Source: Methanobacterium sp. (GTDB lineage: Archaea > Methanobacteriota > Methanobacteria > Methanobacteriales > Methanobacteriaceae). From it: 15,239 bases of DNA. Positions 8,326-14,657 of the stretch are shown here, piece by piece. How positions within the stretch are numbered: the first letter of the stretch is position 1; each line of letters starts with the position of its first letter. The notes under the pieces are model-generated. The model worked only from the letters and a program-made list of their open reading frames with translations, made no database searches and was not told where the DNA came from. The position numbers and the translations under genes were made by a program. Location of the stretch: contig JAUNXM010000036.1 in assembly GCA_030539815.1 (NCBI GenBank), positions 1 through 15,239 on the forward strand, in the 5' to 3' direction.

Positions 8326-9504
8326 ATGTCTTTATCTGTACGCAGCAAACCCTACATCATACCCGAATACAGTCTCACCGGAGACCTGTTAGCCTACTTA
8401 ACCTGTCCTTTACAGTACCGTTACCAGAACAAGGCCACCCTACCCCCTTCCATGCCAGTGCAGTTGTGGTTCGGTAACTTCATCCACGGGGTTATGGAGG
8501 AGGCTTATCTTCGTTGGGACGAGCACCACTGGATAAAATTCCCCTGGGACTGGGAAACCCAGATTCGCCCTGTGGAACTGGAGATCAATAAGAGAATGAG
8601 ATCCCGGGGACTGAATCCTCCACCTAACCTGTTCTGCACCTTAGAAGGGGAAGTTGACAACCCGGGACTCTGCCCTGACCACCATCATCCCCATAAACTG
8701 GTGGCCAGTGTCCGGGCGGAGAAGGCCATTAACACCTGGGGACCCCACCTGTTCCCCTTGATTGATGATGCCGAGGTAAGGCTTAAGGGTATACGGGACA
8801 TGCCCCATTACCAGGAGAATGTCAGCCGGTCCAATTATTATGGTGTTACCGGTATTGTGGATGTTTTAAGTTCAGTGCAGCTGGAGGAGGCTTCACCCGA
8901 TAATCTCATAATAAAATATCTCCATCGTAACCCTGAATTTAAAAGGAAGATCGAGAACTTGGAGTCTTACGAGATCATTGTGGATTATAAAGGTATGAAC
9001 CGGCCAGTTCCTGGTTCTCCCTCCTGGTTGCATCACCAGTGGCAGGTACAGACCTATGCCTGGTTACGTTCCCTGCAACCCGATGCCCAACCAGTACTGG
9101 TGGGAATCCTGTTTTATATAAACGAATTGCACCGTTTTAAAAAGGATTTAAAGGAACTTAAAGGGGAAATTATGAATAAACAGACAGATATCATGCCTGG
9201 TGGTGAAGATCTGGAATTAATCATGAACTGGAAATCCAGAACATCACCCCCTGATCTTTCCCAGTCCTATCAAAAGCTGCGTTCAATTAGGATTATACCC
9301 ATTGAAGATAGATCCTTACAGGAATCTTTAAAGGCCTTTGATAGTGTGGTGGGAAACATCGAGGGAAACATTAATCAGGAAGTTGCCGGGTGTGGTATTC
9401 AAAATTCCTGGAATCCACAACCCGAACGGAGAACCTGTGATGCCTGTGATTTTAGAACCTTCTGTTCCAATCCTGCCGGGGGAACAAAACCCACTGTACC
9501 CTGA
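8326..9504 (+). CDS. RecB/Cas4/AddB-like PD-(D/E)XK nuclease with iron-sulfur cluster motif
   Basis: This 392-residue protein is a metal-dependent DNA nuclease of the PD-(D/E)XK group. Catalytic residues that fit the family are His54 (FIHGVMEE), Asp179 (GIVDV), Asp220-x-Lys222 (IIVDYKG) and the later QVQTYAW (239-245). Four cysteines match the 4Fe-4S set of AddB and Cas4: Cys27 in YLTCPLQYRY, then Cys371, Cys374 and Cys380 near the C-terminus (C-x2-C-x5-C). In those families the cluster staples the nuclease fold together. At 392 residues it is longer than Cas4, has no helicase part, and lacks an AddB-like N-terminal region. GGAAG lies 10 bases before the ATG, and the helicase stop is 13 bp upstream, so the two are surely one transcript and probably a functional complex. 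No cas1 or cas2 gene is nearby, so a role in CRISPR adaptation is not supported. Confidence 0.87.
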   Translation: MSLSVRSKPYIIPEYSLTGDLLAYLTCPLQYRYQNKATLPPSMPVQLWFGNFIHGVMEEAYLRWDEHHWIKFPWDWETQIRPVELEINKRMRSRGLNPPPNLFCTLEGEVDNPGLCPDHHHPHKLVASVRAEKAINTWGPHLFPLIDDAEVRLKGIRDMPHYQENVSRSNYYGVTGIVDVLSSVQLEEASPDNLIIKYLHRNPEFKRKIENLESYEIIVDYKGMNRPVPGSPSWLHHQWQVQTYAWLRSLQPDAQPVLVGILFYINELHRFKKDLKELKGEIMNKQTDIMPGGEDLELIMNWKSRTSPPDLSQSYQKLRSIRIIPIEDRSLQESLKAFDSVVGNIEGNINQEVAGCGIQNSWNPQPERRTCDACDFRTFCSNPAGGTKPTVP

Positions 9505-9612
9505 TTATGTTTATACCAATGCTGTTATATCACTCAAACAGAAAACTATTATTATCTTTTAAAGCTAAATTTAATTTTTAATGGAAGATTTCTAATGTTT
9601 AAAGAGGATTTC

Positions 9613-9620
9613 AAAAAAAA
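9613..9620 (-). terminator. T-run terminator for the minus-strand membrane protein pair
   Basis: On the minus strand this is a run of eight T about 110 bases past the stop at 9730. It lies in the 225-bp convergent gap between the nuclease gene and the membrane-protein pair. No gene is convincing in that gap. Confidence 0.4.
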
Positions 9621-9729
9621 GATAATATTAATAAAAGTGAAAATCTCCAAAAAATGAATTATTTTGATATATGAAAACATTATAAAAAGTGAAATACACT
9701 CTGTTTCCCTTTTAATACCTATTTTATCT

Positions 9730-10692
9730 TCAAGACCTTTTTTTACCTTTACCCCCACCAGAACTGGTAGTAGTTGTGGTTTCCTCTAGATCTCCAGGTA
9801 TATCGTCTGTTTGAATGTCACTGGATGTACTTTGGACGCTGCTGGTAGGGGTATATTGATATGGGTTATTAGCGTTGTTTTCGGTTGAGTTCAAGGTTGT
9901 CACTGATGAATTATCCCCATCCATTGATGAACTTAAATATAGCCCTGAAACCAGTCCCACACTCGTTAGAAGCATTGCAGCCAGTATAAATGCTGGTTTT
10001 TTGAAACCACCCAAGTTCTTCACACCGAAGAGAACCCGGAACATGTTTTTGAAGGGTTTCCAGTAGAGATGCAGGTGTATTAATGTGCCTATAACCATCA
10101 AGATTGATAGTTCCACGTGCCAGAAAGTCAATGATGGGTTTAAAGCGGTTTTTATACTTAAATTTATGAACAGTACCAGTAATATGCCAGTTATTCCACT
10201 TCCAGCCATTCCAGCCGTTATTAGGAGGTTCCATATTCTACGGTGTTTATGTCGGCTGAGTATGCCTTTACTGAATAGGAAATGAGTTATCAGATAAAGC
10301 CCAATAAGCAGCATACTTACGGGAATGGTGAAATATTGGGGTTCATCAGGCAGGCTACCATTATCAACACCATTTCCATGTTCAGTCACTACACTGGCAT
10401 TGCTATTTGGACTGGTATTTGCTGATTCAATATTGGATGTATCCGGGGAAGTAGATAATGCTGATGAAGAACCATCATCATCAGTGTAGGAGGTGCTTTC
10501 GGCACTGGATGTCATAGGTTGGCCCAGGTCACAAATTCCATCCCCACCAGAATCCAAGTACCGGGGGCACTGTCCCGGGGCAGTGCAACTTAAACCATAG
10601 GGGCAACTAAGAGCACATGCACTGGACATAGTAGCCCCGGCAACCAGGGGGATGGAGGTAAGGGAAGTAAGGAATTTTTCCTTAAGGTTTAT
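9730..10692 (-). CDS. DUF4405-like membrane protein with Cys-rich N-terminal segment; probable ATA start
   Basis: If it starts at the ATA at 10692, the protein has 320 residues. The N-terminus NLKEKFLTSLTSIPLVAGAT then forms a signal-like segment. A GGAGGT stands six bases before the ATA, whereas the first in-frame ATG (10629) has only a poor GGGG and would cut through this segment. Residues 26-54 hold five Cys (26, 30, 36, 42, 54) and DSGGDGICD, which resembles a calcium-binding loop. A Ser/Asp/Asn-rich linker is followed by four hydrophobic segments, about 122-142, 154-179, 189-213 and 232-256, and a Ser/Thr-rich tail. WHVEL (His192) and HLHLYWK (His206, His208) match the shorter upstream protein, so the two are paralogues. 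The His pattern could bind haem, as suggested for DUF4405 proteins, but this is inferred. The start overlaps the upstream gene by 11 bases, so translation is coupled. Confidence 0.78.
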   Translation of the reverse strand: MNLKEKFLTSLTSIPLVAGATMSSACALSCPYGLSCTAPGQCPRYLDSGGDGICDLGQPMTSSAESTSYTDDDGSSSALSTSPDTSNIESANTSPNSNASVVTEHGNGVDNGSLPDEPQYFTIPVSMLLIGLYLITHFLFSKGILSRHKHRRIWNLLITAGMAGSGITGILLVLFINLSIKTALNPSLTFWHVELSILMVIGTLIHLHLYWKPFKNMFRVLFGVKNLGGFKKPAFILAAMLLTSVGLVSGLYLSSSMDGDNSSVTTLNSTENNANNPYQYTPTSSVQSTSSDIQTDDIPGDLEETTTTTSSGGGKGKKRS

Positions 10693-11020
10693 CTTTAGAC
10701 CTCCTTTTGGCAGCTATGAACATGTTCTTTGCAGACTTCCAGTAGGCGTGGAAGTGGAAAATGGTGACCAGAGCTAGGGTCACCCCTAATTCAACATGCC
10801 AGTACAGTAAAGGCTGGTTAATAGGAAGTTTAATACCCAGTTCCATGAAAATGAGGAGAAGGAAACCTGCTCCTCCAGATATAATGAAGGCTAATAAAAT
10901 GATCAGGTTCCACACGTTGATATGGACTGCTCTTTTAATTATGCCCCATTTGTATAGACTGTAAGTTAATGCGTATCCTCCAATGAAGGGTACTGCGGGT
11001 AAGATAATATCGTAAACCAT
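10682..11020 (-). CDS. Small DUF4405-like membrane protein, three-helix, His-rich
   Basis: This 112-residue integral membrane protein has hydrophobic segments at about 4-22, 36-60 and 70-92. VWNLI, YWHVELG (His75) and FHFHAYWKSAKNMF (His89, His91) correspond piece by piece to the helical core of the larger protein encoded just downstream, so this is a minimal paralogue of that core. Paired His residues on adjacent helices are what a b-type haem site would need, but binding is not shown and no redox partner is visible. The start is ATG, with GGAG 12 bases upstream, which is rather far. The long leader contains the 48-bp tandem repeats. The last codons of this gene contain the ribosome-binding site of the next gene. 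Confidence 0.8.
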   Translation of the reverse strand: MVYDIILPAVPFIGGYALTYSLYKWGIIKRAVHINVWNLIILLAFIISGGAGFLLLIFMELGIKLPINQPLLYWHVELGVTLALVTIFHFHAYWKSAKNMFIAAKRRSKDKP

Positions 11021-11036
11021 TTTTTAAAATACTCCG

Positions 11037-11161
11037 TATATTTAAACTACAAGAGCCAATAAAGGACAGTTAACTTTAAGAACCTATATATAAACTACAA
11101 GAGCCAATAAAGGACAGTTAACTTTAAGAACCTATATTTTAACTATTAGAACCAATACAGG
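11037..11161. repeat. 48-bp tandem repeat, about 2.6 copies
   Basis: Copy 1 is 11037-11084 and copy 2 is 11085-11132, with a single mismatch (T at 11042, A at 11090). A third, partial and diverged copy is 11133-11161. Each copy starts with a TATA-like stretch and holds AGAGCCAATAAAGGACAG and AGTTAACT. On the minus strand, copy 2 gives TATATATA, which could act as a promoter for the membrane-protein pair with a start near 11064. The near-identity of copies 1 and 2 implies a recent duplication. It could be a duplicated promoter or regulator site. Confidence 0.85.
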
Positions 11162-11175
11162 CTGTTTGCCCATAC

Positions 11176-11188
11176 ACGAACAGTTCGT
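11176..11188. promoter_or_regulatory. Perfect palindrome ACGAAC-A-GTTCGT, possible operator
   Basis: Six-base arms surround a single A. A smaller palindrome, ACAG-G-CTGT, lies at 11157-11165. The palindrome sits about 25-35 bases downstream (minus strand) of a TATA-like TTTATAAA at about 11212-11219, so it would overlap a transcription start for the membrane-protein pair. An operator role is inferred from its position only. Confidence 0.4.
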
Positions 11189-11401
11189 ATTGGGGCCTCT
11201 CTAGGGCTCTGTTTATAAAATAAAGACCTTAATTTAAAAATAGTTATTCCAAGTTTTCACCCAGATCATTACCATATTTAATATAAACCGGAAAAAACAG
11301 TTTAAAATATAGCGTAGTGTATTGAAAAGGAGTTTAATTTACAACCTTTATCTGATTCAATGGATTACCTTAAACATACACAGAATTACCTTAAAATGGA
11401 A

Positions 11402-11456
11402 AAATTTAAATTGATTTGTTCAACAAATTTTAATTTATAGTTTAAATTCAGGAGGT
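11402..11456 (+). promoter_or_regulatory. Promoter and ribosome-binding site of the small membrane protein gene
   Basis: AAATTTAAA at 11402-11410 could serve as the TATA box, with a start near 11435. GGAGGT at 11451-11456 is a strong ribosome-binding site four bases before the ATG. The rest of the gene-free stretch from 11200 to 11400 is AT-rich with a direct repeat of ATTACCTTAAA (11364 and 11386) and no convincing gene. Confidence 0.45.
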
Positions 11457-11460
11457 TCAC

Positions 11461-11694
11461 ATGTACTTTTTAGCAGGGTTAATATTGGTTTGCATAGGAT
11501 GGATAATTCAGTTTTACAAAACCGTAGTCTTAAAGGATAAAAATATCAATACCTACTTCCTGATACTGTATTCCGTTGGGGTTTTTTTCCTGGTATTTGG
11601 AAACCTCCTCACAGGAGACTGGGCCAGTTTAATCTTGAATTTAATAAGTGCAGTACTGCCTTTGCTCATTTTTTTATCACTAATCAGGGATTGA
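11461..11694 (+). CDS. Small two- or three-helix membrane protein of unknown function
   Basis: This 77-residue protein is hydrophobic almost throughout. Helices fall at about 2-19, 31-48 and 53-73, separated by a short Lys-rich turn (about 20-29: KTVVLKDKNI). I do not recognise the family. A strong GGAGGT ribosome-binding site supports the start and the reality of the gene. It stands alone on the plus strand between two minus-strand groups, so it has its own promoter, and the context says nothing about its task. Confidence 0.7.
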   Translation: MYFLAGLILVCIGWIIQFYKTVVLKDKNINTYFLILYSVGVFFLVFGNLLTGDWASLILNLISAVLPLLIFLSLIRD

Positions 11695-11753
11695 TGTGTT
11701 AAAATTGAGGGGAATTAAAAATATATGGGAAAGTTTCAGGTGATTAAAGTATT

Positions 11754-12731
11754 TTACTTCCTGAAACTCATGCGTTGCCGGTAACTGGAAATTTCCTGGT
11801 TTTCATCCTGGAGATCTTTAAACAGTGCAGTGTGGATCACTTGTTGTTGATGAGTTAAGGATGAACCCACTACTCCCGGTCCTTCCAGCCGATGGTCCCA
11901 ACCGTAACCCACTGATTTATGTTTTTCATCCATGGACAGGCGTGCTTCATCCAGGAAGGATTTGGCTTTCTTCCGACCATTGGATCCTTCTTCACTTACC
12001 CCTTCACTAATTATTGCTTCCAGGGCATAGCTGTTCAGTAGTTTACGGTGCAGATGGAGGTAGGAAATGCTGCTGGATATAATATCCAATCCCATTACCT
12101 CCCCATTGTACATCACCAGGATTCCTTTCTGACCATCCTGTACTGGGAATGAACGATGGTATTCTTCCAGTTCCCCTACCCGGGACTGGTAAACATCACG
12201 CATCGCCCGGGTACTGCTGCTTACACCGGACTGTTCACTTATTTCATCAATTCCCTCCCAAACAATTCTTTGGTTCGAGTGAAATGACCCTTTTTCCTTA
12301 AGTGACTGGTTAACTGATGTTGATTTGCGATGACGTACCCGGTGGGATGCCAAATTTCCGGATTCAGCGAATTCCAGGGAGTTATAACTCCACCTTCCCT
12401 GTTCAGTGCAACTTACCGGGATGATGGTTTCAGACTTCTCTTTAAGAAGTATAGTGGTGTTTAACACCCGGTTTTGCTTGGCACCCACCACTTCTTCCCC
12501 ATCCAGTAACAAAACCGGGACACTGGCCAGGTTAATCACCTTTAATTCCGGCACTGAACCGTAGTTATCCACTTCAGTGATGGTTAGTAGATCTGCATTT
12601 AGTGCTTCAGTAAGGGTGATGTAATTTTCAAAGTTATCACGGTGGTAGAGGGGAAAAACATACAGGTCCTTATGTTCCTGGACTTCCCCCAACTCCAAGT
12701 GGTATATGTAATCAGCTATTATTTCATCCAT
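11754..12731 (-). CDS. ARPP-1-like domain protein
   Basis: This 325-residue soluble protein has no signal peptide or membrane segment. The core VPVLLLDGEEVVGAKQNRVL (71-90), with Asp77-Gly78-Glu79-Glu80 and Lys85-Gln86-Asn87-Arg88, followed by IIPVSCTEQGRW (103-114), is the pattern that I associate with the ARPP-1 domain (ARG and rhodanese-phosphatase-superfamily associated protein). The biochemical activity of that family is not established; the conserved polar residues suggest ligand binding or catalysis. GGAGGGA lies eight bases before the ATG, which fixes the start. It follows the response regulator gene after 25 bp on the same strand, so the two are likely co-transcribed. The start of the coding region lies in the regulator's transcript rather than behind a separate promoter. 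Confidence 0.75.
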   Translation of the reverse strand: MDEIIADYIYHLELGEVQEHKDLYVFPLYHRDNFENYITLTEALNADLLTITEVDNYGSVPELKVINLASVPVLLLDGEEVVGAKQNRVLNTTILLKEKSETIIPVSCTEQGRWSYNSLEFAESGNLASHRVRHRKSTSVNQSLKEKGSFHSNQRIVWEGIDEISEQSGVSSSTRAMRDVYQSRVGELEEYHRSFPVQDGQKGILVMYNGEVMGLDIISSSISYLHLHRKLLNSYALEAIISEGVSEEGSNGRKKAKSFLDEARLSMDEKHKSVGYGWDHRLEGPGVVGSSLTHQQQVIHTALFKDLQDENQEISSYRQRMSFRK

Positions 12732-12756
12732 AAAAAAAATCCCTCCATAGTTCTAA

Positions 12757-13128
12757 TTATCTTTTTTCTTCCAACGCGGATTGGATCAAGTGTTTTAACA
12801 TATCATTATTCACTGGTTTCTTTAACAAGGCATATGGAACAGTTTCCATAGCCTTACGGGTAATGGACTGATCGTCCAAGCCAGTGATAAATATAATAGG
12901 AATATCCAATTCCTTGATCCGGTGCGCAGCTTCGATCCCGTTTAAATCACCCTTTACCCCAATGTCCATTAATATTAGGTCTGGTTTTCTCTGGTAGGAC
13001 TCCTTCACCGCATCTTCCCCGGAAAAAACCACTGGATCCACGGTGTAACCCCATGATTCCAGCTTGGTTTGAAGACCAAGAGCAATGATTCCATCGTCTT
13101 CGACTACCATTATCCTAAAATTAACCAT
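12757..13128 (-). CDS. Single-domain response regulator (CheY-like receiver)
   Basis: This 123-residue protein is a receiver domain with no output domain. The acidic pocket is Glu10-Asp11-Asp12, the phosphorylation site is Asp55 in LILMDIG, and the switch residues are Thr82 (FITG) and Lys104 (KKP). All required residues are present, so it should accept phosphate from a histidine kinase; none is encoded in this window. Such stand-alone receivers are common beside or among PAS histidine kinases in Methanobacteriales. I place the start at the ATG at 13128 because GGAGG lies eight bases upstream; the upstream ATG at 13146 would put that ribosome-binding site inside the gene. The ARPP-1-like gene follows after 25 bp. 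Confidence 0.87.
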   Translation of the reverse strand: MVNFRIMVVEDDGIIALGLQTKLESWGYTVDPVVFSGEDAVKESYQRKPDLILMDIGVKGDLNGIEAAHRIKELDIPIIFITGLDDQSITRKAMETVPYALLKKPVNNDMLKHLIQSALEEKR

Positions 13129-13151
13129 GATTAATTCCTCCCCCATTAATT

Positions 13152-13188
13152 AAAAAAAATATAATCTTGGGATTAAATTGATATCCCA
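13152..13188 (-). terminator. Hairpin plus T-run terminator of the small membrane protein gene
   Basis: On the minus strand, TGGGAT and ATCCCA (13183-13188 and 13168-13173) form a six-base stem with a nine-base loop, followed eight bases later by eight T (13152-13159). This is the shape of an intrinsic terminator and separates the gene ending at 13213 from the response regulator. Confidence 0.5.
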
Positions 13189-13212
13189 TGAATTTTCAAC
13201 ATAAAGAAATCA

Positions 13213-13467
13213 TTATCCTTCTGATATCTTCATGAGAACTTCATCTCCAGTATAATAACAATATACAGCATAAGCCACATTAGCCAGACCTAGAGTAAAC
13301 CACACCGTGAATATAAATATTAATATATGGGCCCCTATGCCTCCATACTGAGTTTTTTTCATTTTAGTGGTGCCTTCTCCTTCAGTGACTACCCTGTAAC
13401 CCAAAGTTATATAATCATCGATTAATTCTTCCTTTTTTTCCTTGCTTTCAACTTTTCTTATTCGCAT
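13213..13467 (-). CDS. Small protein with one or two C-terminal membrane helices, unknown function
   Basis: This protein has 84 residues. The N-terminal half is charged and soluble (KVESKEKKEELIDDYITLGY, then VVTEGEG). The C-terminal half is a hydrophobic stretch of about 30 residues from about 44 to 75 (ILIFIFTVWFTLGLANVAYA), followed by VYCYYTGDEVLMKI. Similar short proteins that join a charged helix to a membrane segment are frequent in archaea, but I cannot name the family. The start is set at the ATG at 13467, since GAGGGAT lies seven bases upstream; the in-frame GTG at 13482 overlaps that site. It has its own terminator downstream. Confidence 0.7.
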   Translation of the reverse strand: MRIRKVESKEKKEELIDDYITLGYRVVTEGEGTTKMKKTQYGGIGAHILIFIFTVWFTLGLANVAYAVYCYYTGDEVLMKISEG

Positions 13468-13516
13468 TTTTATATCCCTCACATATTTTACTTTATAGGC
13501 TTTTAAAAAAATGATA

Positions 13517-14053
13517 TCAGGTTCCCACTACTATATACTTGGCCGTAACTTTAGGAAGGCTTATTTCCCATCCTGCCTGAGAGGTATAGGTATAACTACC
13601 ATCAACAACTCCATATACTGTAATTGTGCTCCCTTCCACTGCGGAGGTAGTACCTGGATAACTTACATAGATAGTGTCGCCAAAATTACTGCCCACATCC
13701 ATTCGTATGCTGGATACACCATAATTTTCCATGATTTGAACCACTTCCCCCGTGTATTTAACCCGCTCACCGGAGTGACCATCGGGATTTTTCTCAAGTT
13801 CTTTGAAACTAATCGATTTACACGAAGCTTTATAATCACTTTCAGACTCAGCAGCGACGGCTGGTGTTGAATAACTGGTTTTTGATATGTTTGTTGTTGA
13901 ATTACCTGATGTGTTTGAGTCTGGACTTAGGATACCCCCAATAAGCACGATCAGTATAATACCAATACAACAAACACCAGCCACTCCCAATAAACCTTTA
14001 GTTCCACTGGATTGTCTCGCCCACCATCCTTTTGGCTCTTCAATATCTGTCAA
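13517..14053 (-). CDS. Membrane-anchored protein with OB-fold-like extracytoplasmic domain
   Basis: This protein has 178 residues. A short cytoplasmic N-terminus (EEPKGWWARQSSG) leads to one membrane segment at about 20-42, then a Ser/Thr/Asn linker with sequons, then a domain at about 75-178. The pattern KASCKSISFKELEKNP, GERVKYTGEVVQI, TIYVSYPG, EGSTITVYGVV and WEISLPKVTAKYI is that of small OB-fold (tRNA_anti-like) domains found in membrane-bound proteins; no ligand is evident. I start at the TTG at 14053, because GAGGTGAT is placed five to six bases before it. The GTG at 14062 lies inside that ribosome-binding site. The gene follows the DUF2085 gene by about 30 bases and probably shares its transcript. 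Confidence 0.72.
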   Translation of the reverse strand: MTDIEEPKGWWARQSSGTKGLLGVAGVCCIGIILIVLIGGILSPDSNTSGNSTTNISKTSYSTPAVAAESESDYKASCKSISFKELEKNPDGHSGERVKYTGEVVQIMENYGVSSIRMDVGSNFGDTIYVSYPGTTSAVEGSTITVYGVVDGSYTYTSQAGWEISLPKVTAKYIVVGT

Positions 14054-14084
14054 TTTAATCACCTCTTTTTTTTTAGTACCATTA

Positions 14085-14411
14085 TCAGAAGATTAACGCT
14101 GTTTTTAATCCCTTGACCATAATTCCCATCCCCATACCAGCTAGAATTCCTGTAGAAAATCTGATAGTATTGTTACTATCTCTTGGAAGAAATAATTGGG
14201 TTAAACCATCAATAAATGTTGGAATTACCATTAAAAATCCCATTATAATAGTAACCAAGTTATATTCCACATAAATCAGATAAACCAGTGCAAAATAGGC
14301 ACATGCTCCCAGATATATTCCTGTACACCTTGAACAAACTGGAAAATAATTTTTACCTATTTTAAAAGTCCTTTCTGGTTTGCGATGGCAGATTAAATTT
14401 CCAAATTTCAT
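14085..14411 (-). CDS. DUF2085 family membrane protein
   Basis: This protein has 108 residues. The family pattern is clear: CHRKPERTFKIG (8-19), YFPVCSRCTGIYLG with Cys26-x2-Cys29, a Pro-containing helix leading to FIDGLTQ, then RDSNNTIRFSTGILAG. Three or four membrane helices are likely, at about 30-50, 54-72 and 89-105. The Cys/His at 8-9 with the CxxC at 26-29 could hold a metal ion. The function of DUF2085 is unknown. The ATG at 14411 is preferred because GGAGAT lies seven bases before it; an ATG at 14435 would add eight residues. It is the first gene of a unit with the OB-fold-like gene. Confidence 0.82.
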   Translation of the reverse strand: MKFGNLICHRKPERTFKIGKNYFPVCSRCTGIYLGACAYFALVYLIYVEYNLVTIIMGFLMVIPTFIDGLTQLFLPRDSNNTIRFSTGILAGMGMGIMVKGLKTALIF

Positions 14412-14457
14412 TATTAAATCTCCATATATTGGCACATATCATTCATATTACCATTAT

Positions 14458-14468
14458 TGTATATAAAT
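14458..14468 (-). promoter_or_regulatory. TATA box for the DUF2085 gene
   Basis: On the minus strand this reads ATTTATATACA, a strong archaeal TATA box. It places a transcription start near 14437, giving a leader of about 25 nt to the ATG at 14411. It is one half of a divergent promoter region shared with the CARF regulator. Confidence 0.5.
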
Positions 14469-14548
14469 GTTAATGTTTAACATGTACAAACTAGTTATAA
14501 TAATTATTATGTTATGGTAAATCTAACAAGTTGAATGTGAAAAAAATC

Positions 14549-14559
14549 ATTATATAACA
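14549..14559 (+). promoter_or_regulatory. TATA box for the CARF-HTH regulator gene
   Basis: CATTATATAAC is the best TATA match upstream of the gene at 14658 and gives a leader of about 78 nt. A second candidate, ATTATATG at 14607-14614, would give a leader of only about 20 nt. The sequence alone does not decide between them. Confidence 0.45.
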
Positions 14560-14657
14560 AAGTCCCATAGAGAACATCCAAACACTAATATAGAGGTTAA
14601 AGGAGAATTATATGTAATAATCAATAAAAAATCTTAACAATACTACCCTGTGGTAAA

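Noticed and set aside
8326..9504. Assignment of the nuclease as the CRISPR adaptation protein Cas4
   Set aside because: The cysteine pattern fits, but the protein is much longer than Cas4, is coupled to a UvrD-like helicase, and has no cas1, cas2 or array beside it.
9552..9758. Minus-strand open frame of 68 codons
   Set aside because: It is Lys/Ile/Phe-rich spacer translation, overlaps the end of the DUF4405-like gene, crosses the T-run terminator, and has no ribosome-binding site of note.
11037..11161. 48-bp repeats as a CRISPR array
   Set aside because: The whole 48-bp unit is repeated without unique spacers, so this is a plain tandem duplication.
11360..11440. Plus-strand open frame of 26 codons ahead of the small membrane protein gene
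   Set aside because: It has no ribosome-binding site at a suitable distance, would overlap the likely TATA box of the next gene, and has no recognisable content.
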